From: Sphingopyxis macrogoltabida
GTDB taxonomy: Bacteria; Pseudomonadota; Alphaproteobacteria; Sphingomonadales; Sphingomonadaceae
Length of the DNA: 64,000 nt
Reading direction: 5' to 3'
Assembly: GCF_001307295.1 (NCBI RefSeq)
Contig: NZ_CP012700.1
Span: forward strand, 2,173,001-2,237,000
Made by a program: the position numbers and the translations under genes. Below are positions 8,547 to 18,306 of the stretch, one piece after another. The notes under the pieces were generated by a model. That model made no database searches. It saw nothing but the letters and a program-made list of their open reading frames with translations, and was not told where the DNA came from. The first letter of the stretch is position 1; each line of letters opens with the position of its first letter.

Positions 8547-9671
8547 TCAGTCGTGGACCGTGACGATCGGTTTCAGCACCAGTCCGAACTGGCGCATCGC
8601 CCCGAATATCTCGCGATGCCCGAACGCCTGGCAGGCCGAAGCGAAGCCGGCGCGGCGCGGCGGCTGTTGCAGCAGGTTCGCCGCACACCACGCCTGCATC
8701 AGCCCGGTCTGCTTGTAATTGCAGTTGCCGTGGATCAGCACATGCACGCGGCCGAGAGGCCCCGAGGCGTAGACCGAATCGATGCTGGTGTTGAGCCGCG
8801 GATTTTCGCGCGGCGGCATGTCGCCCTGTACCGATTCCGCCATTTTCGACAGCGCCGCTTCCTGCTCGGCGAAGGGCAGCGGCTTGATGTCGGTATCGAT
8901 CATCTTCGTCATGTTGACGACATTGTCCATGACCTCGCGCGCGAACACGCCGCCATAGACCTTGACCGTCGAAACGCGCGGGTCGTCCTTGAACCAGATC
9001 GGGTGCGAGGTGCCGCCCCACGGCAGGGTCAGCGCTGTAGCATGCTGGCCCGGCACCTGGCATTCGGTTGCGGTCAGGGTCGGCCACTGAACATATTTAT
9101 TGTTTTCAAGATAATACCAGTCGGCCTTCAGAATCGTGAAGATCGTCTGGACCGAGGCATAGGTCGGGAACCCCTTCCACAGGACGAGCATGTCGAGCGT
9201 GTCGAGCCCGGGCATCGTCTCCAGCGCGATGTTCGCCGCGATCTCACCGGCCGTGTACATCTGCGCGACGCAGGGCGACAGCAGCAGGCCCTTTTTGGCA
9301 AAGGCGTCGCCCCATTTTTCCTGCGCCAACAGCATCCAGTCCTGCTCGCCGGTGGTGTCGAGATAATGGACGCCCGCGGCAAGGCACGCCTCGACCGTTT
9401 CGGGCCCATATTTGATGAACGGCCCGACCATGTTGCACACGACCTTCGCGTCCTTGAACAGCTTGGTCAGCGCCTTGACGCTATGGTCGACCTCCGCGAC
9501 CTCATAATCGGCGGTTTCGATGCCGGGGATCTTGTCCATCACCTCCTGCACGCGCTTCGCGTCGCGCCCGGCCGCGATGAACGGGATGCCGAGTTCGCGC
9601 AGATATTCGCAGACGAGGCGGCCGGTGTAGCCCGAGGCGCCATAGACGATGACAGGTTTCTTCTTGCTCAT
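8547..9671 (-). CDS. Saccharopine dehydrogenase-fold / trans-acting enoyl reductase-like protein
   Basis: 374-aa NAD(P)-binding protein with an N-terminal Rossmann motif YGASGYTGRLVCEYL. It belongs to the saccharopine-dehydrogenase NADP-binding family, which includes mycobacterial trans-acting enoyl reductases of lipid assembly; lysine metabolism is not implied. The frame stays open upstream to 9962, but that extension is Arg-rich shadow sequence. The ATG at 9671 follows a GAGGGA ribosome-binding site and puts the Rossmann motif at the N-terminus. It sits between an SDR and an acyl-CoA synthetase, so a hydride-transfer step in the same pathway is likely. Substrate unknown. Confidence 0.75.
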   Translation of the reverse strand: MSKKKPVIVYGASGYTGRLVCEYLRELGIPFIAAGRDAKRVQEVMDKIPGIETADYEVAEVDHSVKALTKLFKDAKVVCNMVGPFIKYGPETVEACLAAGVHYLDTTGEQDWMLLAQEKWGDAFAKKGLLLSPCVAQMYTAGEIAANIALETMPGLDTLDMLVLWKGFPTYASVQTIFTILKADWYYLENNKYVQWPTLTATECQVPGQHATALTLPWGGTSHPIWFKDDPRVSTVKVYGGVFAREVMDNVVNMTKMIDTDIKPLPFAEQEAALSKMAESVQGDMPPRENPRLNTSIDSVYASGPLGRVHVLIHGNCNYKQTGLMQAWCAANLLQQPPRRAGFASACQAFGHREIFGAMRQFGLVLKPIVTVHD

Positions 9672-9703
9672 AACCCCGATCCCTCTTTCATTGATTTCAT
9701 TGG

Positions 9704-10474
9704 TCAAATTGCGGTGTAGCCACCGTCGACGATCAGCTCGCTGCCGCACATGTACGCCGCGTCGTCGCTGGCGAGGAACAGCAGCGGCCGCGCAATCTCG
9801 CGCGTCGTCGCCATGCGGCCCAGCGGAATGGCGGCGGCGGTCGCGGCGGCAAAGCCCGCCGCCTCCTCTCCGAGCGCCCCAACCGCATCGGCGACCAGCT
9901 TGGTCTCGCAATAGCCGGGGTGCAGCGAGTTGATCCGCACCGGCCAGCCATTGCGCGCGCAATCGACCGCGACCGCCTTGGTCAGCATCGCGACCCCGGC
10001 CTTGCTGGCGTTATAGGCGGGGAAGAGCGGCTCGGCGACGTTCGCCGCGATCGACGCGACGTTGACGATCACCCCGCCCCGCTCCTTCATCGCCGCGATC
10101 CCGACGCGAACGCCGAGGAACACGCTCTCGAGGTTGACCGCCATCAAGCGCTGCCATTCGGCGATATCGGTATCGACGACCGATTTCAGAAACCCCATGC
10201 CCGCGTTGTTGACGAGAATGTCGAGTTTGCCCTCGCGCGCCACGACCTCGGCGACCAGCGCTTCCCACGCGGTCTCGTCGGCGACGTCCTGACGGCGCGC
10301 CTCTGCCTTCAGCCCCTCGGCGCGGATTGCGCCAGCCGCGTGTTCCGCTTCTTCGGCATCGATATCGGTGATCGTCACCGATGCGCCCTCGCGCGCAAAC
10401 TCCTGCGCGGCCGCGAGGCCTATCCCTCGCGCTGCGCCCGTGATCAGTACGCTCTTGCCCGTAAATCGCATCAT
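9704..10474 (-). CDS. SDR family oxidoreductase
   Basis: Classical short-chain dehydrogenase/reductase of 256 aa. Cofactor motif TGAARGIG (residues 11-18), NNAG near residue 90, catalytic Ser in VNVASIAANV, and YNASK (catalytic Tyr and Lys) near residue 155. Asp in ITDIDAEE, at the end of the second beta strand, favours NAD(H). The C-terminus has the usual SELIVDGGYTAI. Two tandem ATGs exist (10474 and 10471); the first has AGGAG 6 bp upstream. It lies 77 bp downstream of the TonB receptor in the catabolic operon. It probably oxidises a secondary alcohol or cyclic alcohol intermediate; the substrate is inferred only loosely. Confidence 0.88.
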   Translation of the reverse strand: MMRFTGKSVLITGAARGIGLAAAQEFAREGASVTITDIDAEEAEHAAGAIRAEGLKAEARRQDVADETAWEALVAEVVAREGKLDILVNNAGMGFLKSVVDTDIAEWQRLMAVNLESVFLGVRVGIAAMKERGGVIVNVASIAANVAEPLFPAYNASKAGVAMLTKAVAVDCARNGWPVRINSLHPGYCETKLVADAVGALGEEAAGFAAATAAAIPLGRMATTREIARPLLFLASDDAAYMCGSELIVDGGYTAI

Positions 10475-10503
10475 GCGACGCTCCTCTCGTAAATATCGGG
10501 ATC

Positions 10504-10539
10504 GGGAACGACGGGCGGGAGGGGGTGCCCGCCGTTCCC
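10504..10539 (-). terminator. Strong stem-loop after the 13152 receptor gene
   Basis: GGGAACG-a-CGGGC (10504-10516) pairs with GCCCG-c-CGTTCCC (10527-10539), a 12-bp stem with one mismatch, just past the receptor stop. No clear T-run follows, so it may be a partial terminator or an mRNA stabiliser lowering expression of the enzymes downstream relative to the receptor. Confidence 0.4.
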
Positions 10540-10551
10540 TGCTCCGGAGGT

Positions 10552-13152
10552 TCAGAAACTGAACGTCGCTTCGACGCCGTAAGTGCGCGGCGTGCCGCGG
10601 TTCAGATAATCGAGCCCGAAGACATCGATATTGAGGCCGTAGGTGTAGTAATATTTGTTGGTCAGGTTCTTGACCCACGCGCTGACCGACAGATTGTCGT
10701 TGGCCTTATAGGTCAGGCGGCTGTTGAAGAGCCAGTAACCCGGATTGCCGCAGGTAAAGGCAACGCCGGCAGGGCGGACGGCGCCGGGGGCGCCGGGCTT
10801 GTCGCACGGATCAAGCCCGTAGTCGCCAAAGGCATCGAAATAATATTTGCCCATATAGCTGGCGTCGCCGCGCAGCGTCAGCTTGCTGTCGCCGCGCTCG
10901 AAGATATCCCAGTCGAAGCCCGCGTTGAAGGTGACCTTCGGCGCATTCGGGAAGGGATTGCCGTTGACGTTCCGCGTGAACTGCGTCGCGGGATCGGCCG
11001 GGTCGACAACATTGCCCTTATATTTGCTGTTGAGGTAACCGAAGGATGCGTTGAGCTGAAGGCCGTCGGCTGGCGCGACGGTCAGTTCGGCCTCGCCGCC
11101 CCAGACGCGGCCGTTGGCGCTGCGGGTGAAGGTGGTCGCACCGACGACCTGCGTCGTCTGCTGGTTCGAATAGTCGTAATAGAAGCCCGCAAGGTTGAGC
11201 TGGACGCGGCGGTCGAGGAACTGGGTCTTCAAACCGCCTTCATAAGCGTTCACCTTTTCGGGCTTGATATAATAGACTTGGTTCGTGCCCTGATACGCGA
11301 GACCGTTATAGCTGCCGCTGCGATAGCCGCGGCTGTACTGGATGTAGCCCATGACATCGTCGGTGAACTTGTAGCTGATATTGGCGCGGCCGGTCAGACG
11401 GTTCGCCTTTTCCTGCAGGTTCATCGTCGGCAGGTCGGGGTCGTAGGGGAAGGCATAGGGGATCAGGTTGACCACCGGCGTCACGCCATCGAGGGCGTAG
11501 ATGATCGTGCTGCCGTTCCGGAACTTCACCTTGTCCATCGTGTAACGCAGGCCGATCGCGACCGTCAGCTGGTCGGTCGCCTTCCATGTGAGGTCGCCGT
11601 AGATCGCCTTCGACGGCCGCTGCACATCGAACTTCTGCTCGCCCAGGATCGGGCCAAACGGGCCGGCGCCAGCGGCGAGGCACCCTTGATAATAGGCACC
11701 GCCAGCGGGGAAATTGCCCGAATTGTTGATCGCGGCATCGGTCTGGTACGCGACCAGCGTCCGCGCATCGAAAAAGCCGTTCGGATTGACGACGACGGGA
11801 TCGCAAAAGCCCGCCGAGCCCGGGGTCAGGGTCGGATCGAGCGCAAACGCAGGGAGCACGCGGATCGAGTCCGGCGTCCCGATCGGGGCGTTGTTGTAAC
11901 CGCCGGGAACCCCCAGCCCCAGCAGCATCGGCCTCAGCGCACCGAAGAAGTCGGGCTCGTTCCGCGTCTTGATGGTGTCCTTGCCATAATAGAGCCCGCC
12001 GACGAAATCGATGTTGTCGTCGGAGTAGTTCAGGCGGAGATCCTGGTTGAAATTCTTGCTGGTGCTGTTGAACCGGATCGAGCAGACGTCCAGCGGCGAA
12101 CCGTCGCAGTCGTTGGGCGAGATGCTGTATTTGCCCGTGTCATAGCCGGTGATCGAGGTCAGCGTGAAATAGTCATTGAGTTCCAGCTCGATGTTGAGCG
12201 CGACCCCCTTCGACGAGGAGAGCGACTTGCCGCCCTGATCGGCGGAGACCTCGTTCTTGCCGAGCGCGCGGCCGCCGTTCTGCGCGGGATTGAAGCGCGA
12301 ATAGCCGACGATATCCTCGCCGTTCGCGAACTGGCCGATCGAATAGGCGTTCGCCGTCCAGGGATCGTCCTTCGCCGCATAGGCTTTCAGGTTGATGTCG
12401 AGGGTGTCGGTCGGCTTCCAGCGCAACGAAATACGGCCGGCCATCGAATCGGTGGTGGCCACATGGCGATCCTGCGCCGGATTATATTGCCAGCCGTCGC
12501 CCTTCGCGACCGTCCCCGCGATGCGTATGCCGAGGACGTCGGGGATCAACGTCTTTTCGAAACCGCCCTCGACCGTCTTGGTGTCGTAATTGGCGTAGCC
12601 GATGGTGAAATAGCCCTCGTCTTCGCCCAGCTTCGGTTTCCGGGTGAAGAAGCTGATCGCGCCGCCGGTGGTATTGCGGCCATAGAGCGTGCCCTGCGGA
12701 CCGCGCAGCACCTCGACGCGGTCGATATCGTAAAGCTGCCCGCCATGGCTGGCGCGGAAGCTCTGATAGACCTCGTCGACATAGACGCCGACCGGCGACG
12801 CGGTGGATGCGGAGAATTCGTTCGCCACCGAAATCCCGCGCAGCGAGAAGTTCGGCTGGGTCTTGCCGTAGGGGGTCGAGATCTGGAGGCTCGGCACCGC
12901 ACCCATCAGGTCGGAGGTTTCGTTGATGCCCCGCGCCGCGAGCGCATCGCCGCCGATCGCCGACACCGCCGCGGGAACATCCTGCAACCTCTGTTCGCGC
13001 TTCTGCGCGGTCACGACGATCTCGGCGATCCCGCCGCTCTCCGTCCCGGTGGCTTCGGGAGCCACGGGCGCCTCTTGGGCCGATGCGGCGTCATGCCATC
13101 CCATCAGCATCGTGGTCGACAGGCAGGTTGCCAGAAAAGCTTTGTTGGTCAC
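10552..13152 (-). CDS. TonB-dependent receptor (lipophilic-substrate operon)
   Basis: 866-aa outer-membrane receptor. Signal peptide ends in HDAASAQ; a TonB-box-like EIVVTAQKRE follows, then the plug (LQDVPAAVSAIGG, FSLRGI, VEVLRGPQGTLYGRNTTGG) and a barrel ending EATFSF. The start is GTG at 13152 with an AGAGAAGG ribosome-binding region. It heads an operon with an SDR, a saccharopine-dehydrogenase-like protein and an acyl-CoA synthetase, and faces a large LuxR regulator across 180 bp of GC-rich DNA in which I see no clear promoter. IVVTAQKRE-type receptors are abundant in sphingomonads and often sit beside degradation genes. The ligand is unknown. Confidence 0.88.
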   Translation of the reverse strand: MTNKAFLATCLSTTMLMGWHDAASAQEAPVAPEATGTESGGIAEIVVTAQKREQRLQDVPAAVSAIGGDALAARGINETSDLMGAVPSLQISTPYGKTQPNFSLRGISVANEFSASTASPVGVYVDEVYQSFRASHGGQLYDIDRVEVLRGPQGTLYGRNTTGGAISFFTRKPKLGEDEGYFTIGYANYDTKTVEGGFEKTLIPDVLGIRIAGTVAKGDGWQYNPAQDRHVATTDSMAGRISLRWKPTDTLDINLKAYAAKDDPWTANAYSIGQFANGEDIVGYSRFNPAQNGGRALGKNEVSADQGGKSLSSSKGVALNIELELNDYFTLTSITGYDTGKYSISPNDCDGSPLDVCSIRFNSTSKNFNQDLRLNYSDDNIDFVGGLYYGKDTIKTRNEPDFFGALRPMLLGLGVPGGYNNAPIGTPDSIRVLPAFALDPTLTPGSAGFCDPVVVNPNGFFDARTLVAYQTDAAINNSGNFPAGGAYYQGCLAAGAGPFGPILGEQKFDVQRPSKAIYGDLTWKATDQLTVAIGLRYTMDKVKFRNGSTIIYALDGVTPVVNLIPYAFPYDPDLPTMNLQEKANRLTGRANISYKFTDDVMGYIQYSRGYRSGSYNGLAYQGTNQVYYIKPEKVNAYEGGLKTQFLDRRVQLNLAGFYYDYSNQQTTQVVGATTFTRSANGRVWGGEAELTVAPADGLQLNASFGYLNSKYKGNVVDPADPATQFTRNVNGNPFPNAPKVTFNAGFDWDIFERGDSKLTLRGDASYMGKYYFDAFGDYGLDPCDKPGAPGAVRPAGVAFTCGNPGYWLFNSRLTYKANDNLSVSAWVKNLTNKYYYTYGLNIDVFGLDYLNRGTPRTYGVEATFSF

Positions 13153-13332
13153 GCCTTCTCTCCCGTGGTTGGAGGCCCGTTCTGTGCAAGGCCTTCGTCG
13201 GGATGGAGGCTATGGCGACGGGCGCGGGTACGACAGACAAGGCGGCGGGGGGAGCGATGGGGGGGATGGCGGCTTCGCCTTGCCGTTCGCGCGCGGGCGC
13301 GATAGCCAGCATAAACAGATGGAGGGCAAGCG

Positions 13333-16029
13333 ATGACCATCCAGCCGGGATCGAGGATAGACATCAGGCCGCAGCATGAAACGGCAAAGGCGCACGGCGT
13401 CACGCCCTTCGCCCACCGCAAGTTCATGCCGCCGCGTTTTCCCTCCGACCTCGTCGGCCGCGACCGGCGCGCCCGATGGCTCGAGGCATTGGCAGAGCGC
13501 GAGATTTGTCTGGTCCGGGCGCCCGCAGGATATGGCAAGACCGCCTTTTGCGCGACGCTGTTTGCCGAAGCCGAGGGCATCGGATGGGACGCCGGCTGGG
13601 TTTCGTTCGATCCCGAAGACAATGAACCGGCCGCCATCGCCCATGTTTTCGAAGCCGTCCGCATCGCACGCCATGCGGCCGCCGAGGACAGCATCGCCGG
13701 GGAGCCGTCCGCACCGGCTTCCGCCCCGATCCTCGCCGATATCCTCGCGCAGCGGATCGATGCGGCAGACCGGCCGCTGCTCCTCGTCCTCGACGATGTC
13801 GACCGGTTGACCGACGCGCGCGCGATCGACGTGCTCAATCGGTTGCTCCGCCATCCGCCGCGGCAATTGCGCCTCGTGCTGGCGGGCTGCGCGCAGCCCG
13901 CCGTGCAGATCGAAGCGGCGGAGCGCCGCGACATGGTGCTGCACGTCGGACGCACCGATCTGGGGCTGACCGACGAGGAGGTCCATAAGTTCCTGCAGAA
14001 CGCCGGAACGCCGGTCGATGCGCCCGGCTGCACGGCGCTCAACAATGCCCTCGAAGGCTGGCCGGCGGGACTGAGGTTTGCAATGCGCGCGGCGTCCTCT
14101 CCGGACCTCACCGATTCACGGGCGCTGACCGGCCGTCTCGACGCCTATTTTGCCGCCTTGCTCGACGAACTGCCCCCCACAGCGCAACTGCTCCTGCAAC
14201 GTTACGGCATCGCCCCCTCTCTCAGCGCCGATCTGTGCCGCCTGCTCGGCGGCGAAAAGCAGCCCGCTAGGCTGCTCGAAGACCTCGCGGCGCGGGGTGT
14301 TTTCGTCGACGCGCCGCGCCCGGGCGGCACTTGGTACCGCCTCCATCCCGCCTTTCGCGCCGCGCTGCGATCGCGCCTCGATATCGCCGAACCGGGCCAG
14401 GCGCGCCAGTTGCACCGGGTGGCCGCACGATATTATGCGGCGCAGGGCATGACGGCGGACGCGATCGAACAGCTTCTGGCGTGCGGCGATGCCGGCGAAG
14501 CGGCAACGCTGATCGCCGGCCTCGCCGCTTCGATGCTCGAACGCGGCGAAATTGCCATGCTTTCCGGCTGGATGGGGCAACTCGCGCCCACACAGATCGA
14601 GACGACGCCCGGCCTTCCGGAAGCCCATGCGTGGCTCCTGACCCTGACCGCGGATCGGGACGCCAACGGGGCAATTGCCGCGCTGGAAAGCACCGGAGCG
14701 GCGGAAGCCCGCGCGCTGGCCTTGTTCCACCGGGCCTGCGTCGAAGACCGGCCCGAGGCGGTGATCGAAACATGCGACCGGTTTCTGGCCGCATCGGGCG
14801 ACGCATCGGCTTTCGCGGTGTCGATGATCCGCGTCATGCAGGCGCAAGGCGCCCTGAAACGCGGTTTGTTCGGGCTGGTGCATGACGCGATCCGTCCCCT
14901 GTCGCTGCGCAGCGCCGGAAGCCCGCTCGACCTGCCCTTTGCGCTGGCGGTTTGCACTCGTGCCGCCGCTGCACGCGCGCAGGGCCAGTTGGGAGAGGCA
15001 GAACGCGTGCTTCGCGAGGCGCGGAGTGGCGCCGCCGCACCCACCCTCGCCACCGCGCTGGTCGACGCCGCGCTGGCGCGATGCGCCTATGAACGCGACG
15101 AGGTCGGCAAGGCCGCCGGACTGGCGGCCGATGCGCTCCCTCACCTTGCGCGAAGCTGTTTTCAGGACGCGCTGATCCAGACCCTTCTCGTCAGCATCCG
15201 CGCTGCGGCCGGGCTCGATCAGCCCGATCGCGCGGCCTCGCTGATCGACCGGGCCGAAGTGATCGCGTTCGAACGCAACTGGGCCCCGCTGAAGGCGCTA
15301 TGCGTCATCGAGCGCGCGCGCCTTCGCCTGCCGCAGACGATCGACCCCGAAGCGGTCATTGCCATCGCCGACGAGGACGCGGCGGTATGCGATCCCCTGT
15401 CGGCGCCCGGCCGCGCCTTTGCCCTGTTGTCCGAAATGCGTGCTTATGAAGCGATTGCCCTTGGCGATCGTCCGCGCCTGACGCTGGTCGCCGAACGGCT
15501 GTTGCGGCTCGCTTCGAACGCCGACGATGCCGAACTGCGTGCTTCGGCAACGCTGTTCAACATCCTGCCCCAGCTCAGCGGGCGCTGCGACAAGATGGTC
15601 GCGCTCGAAACCGTGCGGTTCCTCAATCACGCCGCGAGCACCGGTTTCCGGCGTACGATCGTCGACGTTCTCGACGTCACCGGCGTTCGTGCGGTGCAGA
15701 ATTTCTGCAGCGAGGCCTATTCGTCGGGCTCGTTCCTCGCGCTGCTCAAACTCGCCGATCCGTCGCGCCGCGACCACCGGCTGGAAGGGCATCATGCGAC
15801 CGCGCCGGGAGAGGACTTCTCTTTCCTCACCGAACGCGAAATCGACATATTGGGGGCGTTGAAAGCGGGCGAGTCGAACAAGGAGATCGCGCGGACGCTG
15901 AATCTGGCGCCCGAAACGGTGAAATGGCACCTCAAGAATGTCATGCGCAAGCTGCGCGCGACAAGCCGCGAAGAAGCGGTCCAGAACGCCGCAACGCTCG
16001 GCCTGCGCATGGCCGAACAGGCGGACTGA
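13333..16029 (+). CDS. Large LuxR-type ATP-binding regulator (LAL/MalT-like)
   Basis: 898-aa signal-transduction ATPase. Walker A APAGYGKT lies near residue 70 and Walker B LLLVLDDVD near residue 155. A long helical, TPR-like middle section follows, then a C-terminal LuxR helix-turn-helix (about 835-890: FLTEREIDILGALKAG, SNKEIARTLNLAPETVKWHL). MalT-type proteins become active on binding ATP plus an inducer. The ATG has GGAGGG 7 bp upstream. It is divergent from the TonB receptor-SDR-synthetase operon and is its likely activator. Its 3' end converges with the amidohydrolase gene with 1 bp between stops. The inducer is not predictable. Confidence 0.88.
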   Translation: MTIQPGSRIDIRPQHETAKAHGVTPFAHRKFMPPRFPSDLVGRDRRARWLEALAEREICLVRAPAGYGKTAFCATLFAEAEGIGWDAGWVSFDPEDNEPAAIAHVFEAVRIARHAAAEDSIAGEPSAPASAPILADILAQRIDAADRPLLLVLDDVDRLTDARAIDVLNRLLRHPPRQLRLVLAGCAQPAVQIEAAERRDMVLHVGRTDLGLTDEEVHKFLQNAGTPVDAPGCTALNNALEGWPAGLRFAMRAASSPDLTDSRALTGRLDAYFAALLDELPPTAQLLLQRYGIAPSLSADLCRLLGGEKQPARLLEDLAARGVFVDAPRPGGTWYRLHPAFRAALRSRLDIAEPGQARQLHRVAARYYAAQGMTADAIEQLLACGDAGEAATLIAGLAASMLERGEIAMLSGWMGQLAPTQIETTPGLPEAHAWLLTLTADRDANGAIAALESTGAAEARALALFHRACVEDRPEAVIETCDRFLAASGDASAFAVSMIRVMQAQGALKRGLFGLVHDAIRPLSLRSAGSPLDLPFALAVCTRAAAARAQGQLGEAERVLREARSGAAAPTLATALVDAALARCAYERDEVGKAAGLAADALPHLARSCFQDALIQTLLVSIRAAAGLDQPDRAASLIDRAEVIAFERNWAPLKALCVIERARLRLPQTIDPEAVIAIADEDAAVCDPLSAPGRAFALLSEMRAYEAIALGDRPRLTLVAERLLRLASNADDAELRASATLFNILPQLSGRCDKMVALETVRFLNHAASTGFRRTIVDVLDVTGVRAVQNFCSEAYSSGSFLALLKLADPSRRDHRLEGHHATAPGEDFSFLTEREIDILGALKAGESNKEIARTLNLAPETVKWHLKNVMRKLRATSREEAVQNAATLGLRMAEQAD

Positions 16030-16030
16030 A

Positions 16031-17125
16031 CTAGCGCGTCGCGGCCTCGCCGGCCGTCTCCCGCTTTGCCAGCCATTCGGGGCGCAGATAGGGCGCCACA
16101 TTCTCGCAAAGCTGTTTCCATTCGGCCGGCGTTACCGGAAGCGCCAGCTTTTCCGCGGCGAAATATTCGGCGGGCGGCGCGATCGCAGGCCAGTCGCTGG
16201 CGAGAACGAACCGATCAAGCCCGATCTTGCGCATTCCCGCGACATAAATGCCGCGAAGTTCGTCATAGCTGCGTTTCTCGGTCGAGGTTTTGGCGTCGGG
16301 CAGCTTGGACGGATCGAACTGCATCACCGCCGAAATATCGAGAACGAGATTGGCTGTACCCGGGGCCTTGCGCGCGATCGCGTCACCATAAGCGGCCAGC
16401 GCGTCGAGCGTCGGCTGATCGATCCCGGCATAGCCGCCACCATGAGCGATCTGGATCGGCAAATCGCCCGCCTGCGAAACAACCCGGTCGAGGAAGATAT
16501 TGACGCCGGCAGTGCTGAATGGTGCCGCACCGCGAAGATGGACGACGAGCGGCATCCGAGCCTTGTTCGCCGCGGCAAAGAAGCGGCCGAGCGCTTCGAC
16601 CTGTTCGCGGTTGGCGGTATCGAACCCGCTGTTGCCGAGGTGCAGCTTGACCCCCGACGCGCCGGGCTGCTTCGACCAATATTCGAGCTCGTCGAACGCA
16701 TTGGCTGCGAAGGGATTGATCCCCACAAAGGCGAAGAGCCGCCCCTTCGATGCCAGCGCCGCATCGACGTTGAAGCGGTTTTCGCCGCGCATTTTTTCGG
16801 CTCTGACCGCCGGTTCCATCGGCACGGCGGTGAAACCGAACATATAGCCGGTGGACAGCAATACGCCCTTGTCGATGCCCGCCCGGTCGAGTTCGCGCAG
16901 CGCATCGGCCCCGGTGCGTTCGGCGAACAGGTCAGCGGAAATGCCGTCGAATATATCGGGTTCGGCCGCCTGCATTGCGCGCAACTGATCGACGATCAGC
17001 TTGCTCTGGATATGCATATGATGGTCGGCCCGCGGCACCGGATCGGAGCGCTTCGCATCCTGTGCCAGCGCCGGGATGGCGCCAAACAGCAGCAGCGCCG
17101 CGAACGGGGCAACCGAACGGATCAC
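16031..17125 (-). CDS. Secreted amidohydrolase (amidohydrolase_2 family)
   Basis: 364-aa TIM-barrel metal hydrolase with a signal peptide (VAPFAALLLFGAIPALAQ). Metal and active-site motifs: ADHHMHIQS (HxH), VKLHLGN, VVHLRG, IAHGGG, and Asp in VLASDWP. The open frame extends to 17368, but the GTG at 17125 overlaps the upstream dipeptidase stop (GTGA, 17122-17125) and places the signal peptide correctly. It is the last gene of a seven-gene operon of peptidases, transporter, dgcN and receptor starting at 25401. A hydrolytic role on an amide or lactam released from D-peptides is plausible; the family also contains lactonases and decarboxylases, so substrate and reaction are open. Confidence 0.75.
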   Translation of the reverse strand: MIRSVAPFAALLLFGAIPALAQDAKRSDPVPRADHHMHIQSKLIVDQLRAMQAAEPDIFDGISADLFAERTGADALRELDRAGIDKGVLLSTGYMFGFTAVPMEPAVRAEKMRGENRFNVDAALASKGRLFAFVGINPFAANAFDELEYWSKQPGASGVKLHLGNSGFDTANREQVEALGRFFAAANKARMPLVVHLRGAAPFSTAGVNIFLDRVVSQAGDLPIQIAHGGGYAGIDQPTLDALAAYGDAIARKAPGTANLVLDISAVMQFDPSKLPDAKTSTEKRSYDELRGIYVAGMRKIGLDRFVLASDWPAIAPPAEYFAAEKLALPVTPAEWKQLCENVAPYLRPEWLAKRETAGEAATR

Positions 17126-18306
17126 CCGGCTTTTCCCTGCGCCGCCAAGACGCGCAGAATATTGCCGCTCCACATTTTTTCGATGTCGGCGTCCGAATAG
17201 CCCGCCGCTTTCAGCCGTTCGGTGACCTTGGGTAGCGCCGAGATATCCTCGATCCCGGTCAGTCCGCCGCCGCCGTCCCAGTCGGCGCCGAAACAGATAT
17301 GATCGACGCCGCCGACCTCGATCGCGCGCAGCACCATCGCCATATATTTTTCGAAATCGGCCGCCCACAGCGTCTCGGTCTTGTCGAGTTCGCGCCAGCG
17401 GCGCGTGAGTTCCGCTTGCTCGGCCGGCGACAATGTACCTATCGTCTCATATTTTCCGAACAATTCCGCGCGTTCGGGCGACATCTTCATATCGGATAGG
17501 AAGATCGTCGAGATGCACATCGCGCCGCCCTTCGCCGCCAGCGCCTTCAGCCGCCCCTCGTCGAGGTTGCGCGGATGGTCGTTCGCCGAACGCAGGCTGG
17601 AATGCGAGAGGAGGATCGGATATTTCGACAGCGCGAGGATCTGGTCGAAGGTCGCGTCGGAAGAATGGCTCGCGTCGATCACGATGCCGAGCCGGTTCAT
17701 TTCGGCGACCCATTGCTTGCCGAGCGGGCTGAGCCCTTTCCAGCGCCCCTCGCCCGTCGCGCTGTCGGCGAACTGGTTGTCCTTCGAATGCACCGGCCCC
17801 GCCAGCCGGACGCCCTTTTGGTAGAATTCCTCGAGCAGCGACAGGTCTTCGCCGAGCGGATAGCTGTTCTCGATCGACTTGAAGGCAATCAGCTTGCCTT
17901 CCTTGTTGAGCCGCCGGGCATCGTCGGCGGTCAGCGCCGGGCCGATCGCATCCTTGTGCACCGCAATCGTCCGGTCGATCAGGTCCGACCGTTTGCGCGC
18001 ATGGTCGAGCGCCGCGGCATAGCCAGCCGGGGTCAGCGGCCCCTGATCGGTATAGATAGCGAAAAAGCCGCCATCGAGATTGCCATCCTTCATCCGCGGG
18101 ATGTCGAGCTGCGACAGGTCGGTCGCGAGGTCGTGGCGATCAGCGAAATTCCAGCCCTTGCGCTCGAAATGCAGCGGCGTGTCGAGATGGGTGTCGAGCA
18201 CCAGCATCCGGCTGTGGAGCGGCGCTTCAGGCGCCTTGGGCTTGTCGCCGCCGGTCGAGCACGCCGACAGCGCGGCGGCGGTCACCAGAATCGCGATCCG
18301 CTTCAC
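17122..18306 (-). CDS. M19 membrane dipeptidase family lipoprotein
   Basis: 394-aa renal-dipeptidase-type (peptidase M19) zinc hydrolase with a lipoprotein signal (lipobox LSAC), so membrane-anchored. It keeps the canonical binuclear metal site: HxD in DTHLDTPL, bridging Glu in KSIENS, DASHSSD and LSHSSLRS, then Asp in FGADWDGGGG. M19 enzymes hydrolyse dipeptides and tolerate a D-residue at the C-terminal position, which fits the operon. The GTG start at 18306 overlaps the serine hydrolase stop (GTGA); upstream in-frame codons read through that gene. It is translationally coupled on both sides. Confidence 0.86.
   Translation of the reverse strand: MKRIAILVTAAALSACSTGGDKPKAPEAPLHSRMLVLDTHLDTPLHFERKGWNFADRHDLATDLSQLDIPRMKDGNLDGGFFAIYTDQGPLTPAGYAAALDHARKRSDLIDRTIAVHKDAIGPALTADDARRLNKEGKLIAFKSIENSYPLGEDLSLLEEFYQKGVRLAGPVHSKDNQFADSATGEGRWKGLSPLGKQWVAEMNRLGIVIDASHSSDATFDQILALSKYPILLSHSSLRSANDHPRNLDEGRLKALAAKGGAMCISTIFLSDMKMSPERAELFGKYETIGTLSPAEQAELTRRWRELDKTETLWAADFEKYMAMVLRAIEVGGVDHICFGADWDGGGGLTGIEDISALPKVTERLKAAGYSDADIEKMWSGNILRVLAAQGKAG

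Noticed and set aside
8547..9671. Lysine-pathway saccharopine dehydrogenase
   Set aside because: Only the NAD(P)-binding fold matches; operon context is acyl activation and alcohol oxidation.
6720..9719. Open frame of 999 codons on the plus strand opposite the acyl-CoA synthetase
   Set aside because: Composition is Arg/His/Asp-rich with no motifs, and the opposite strand codes for two intact enzymes.
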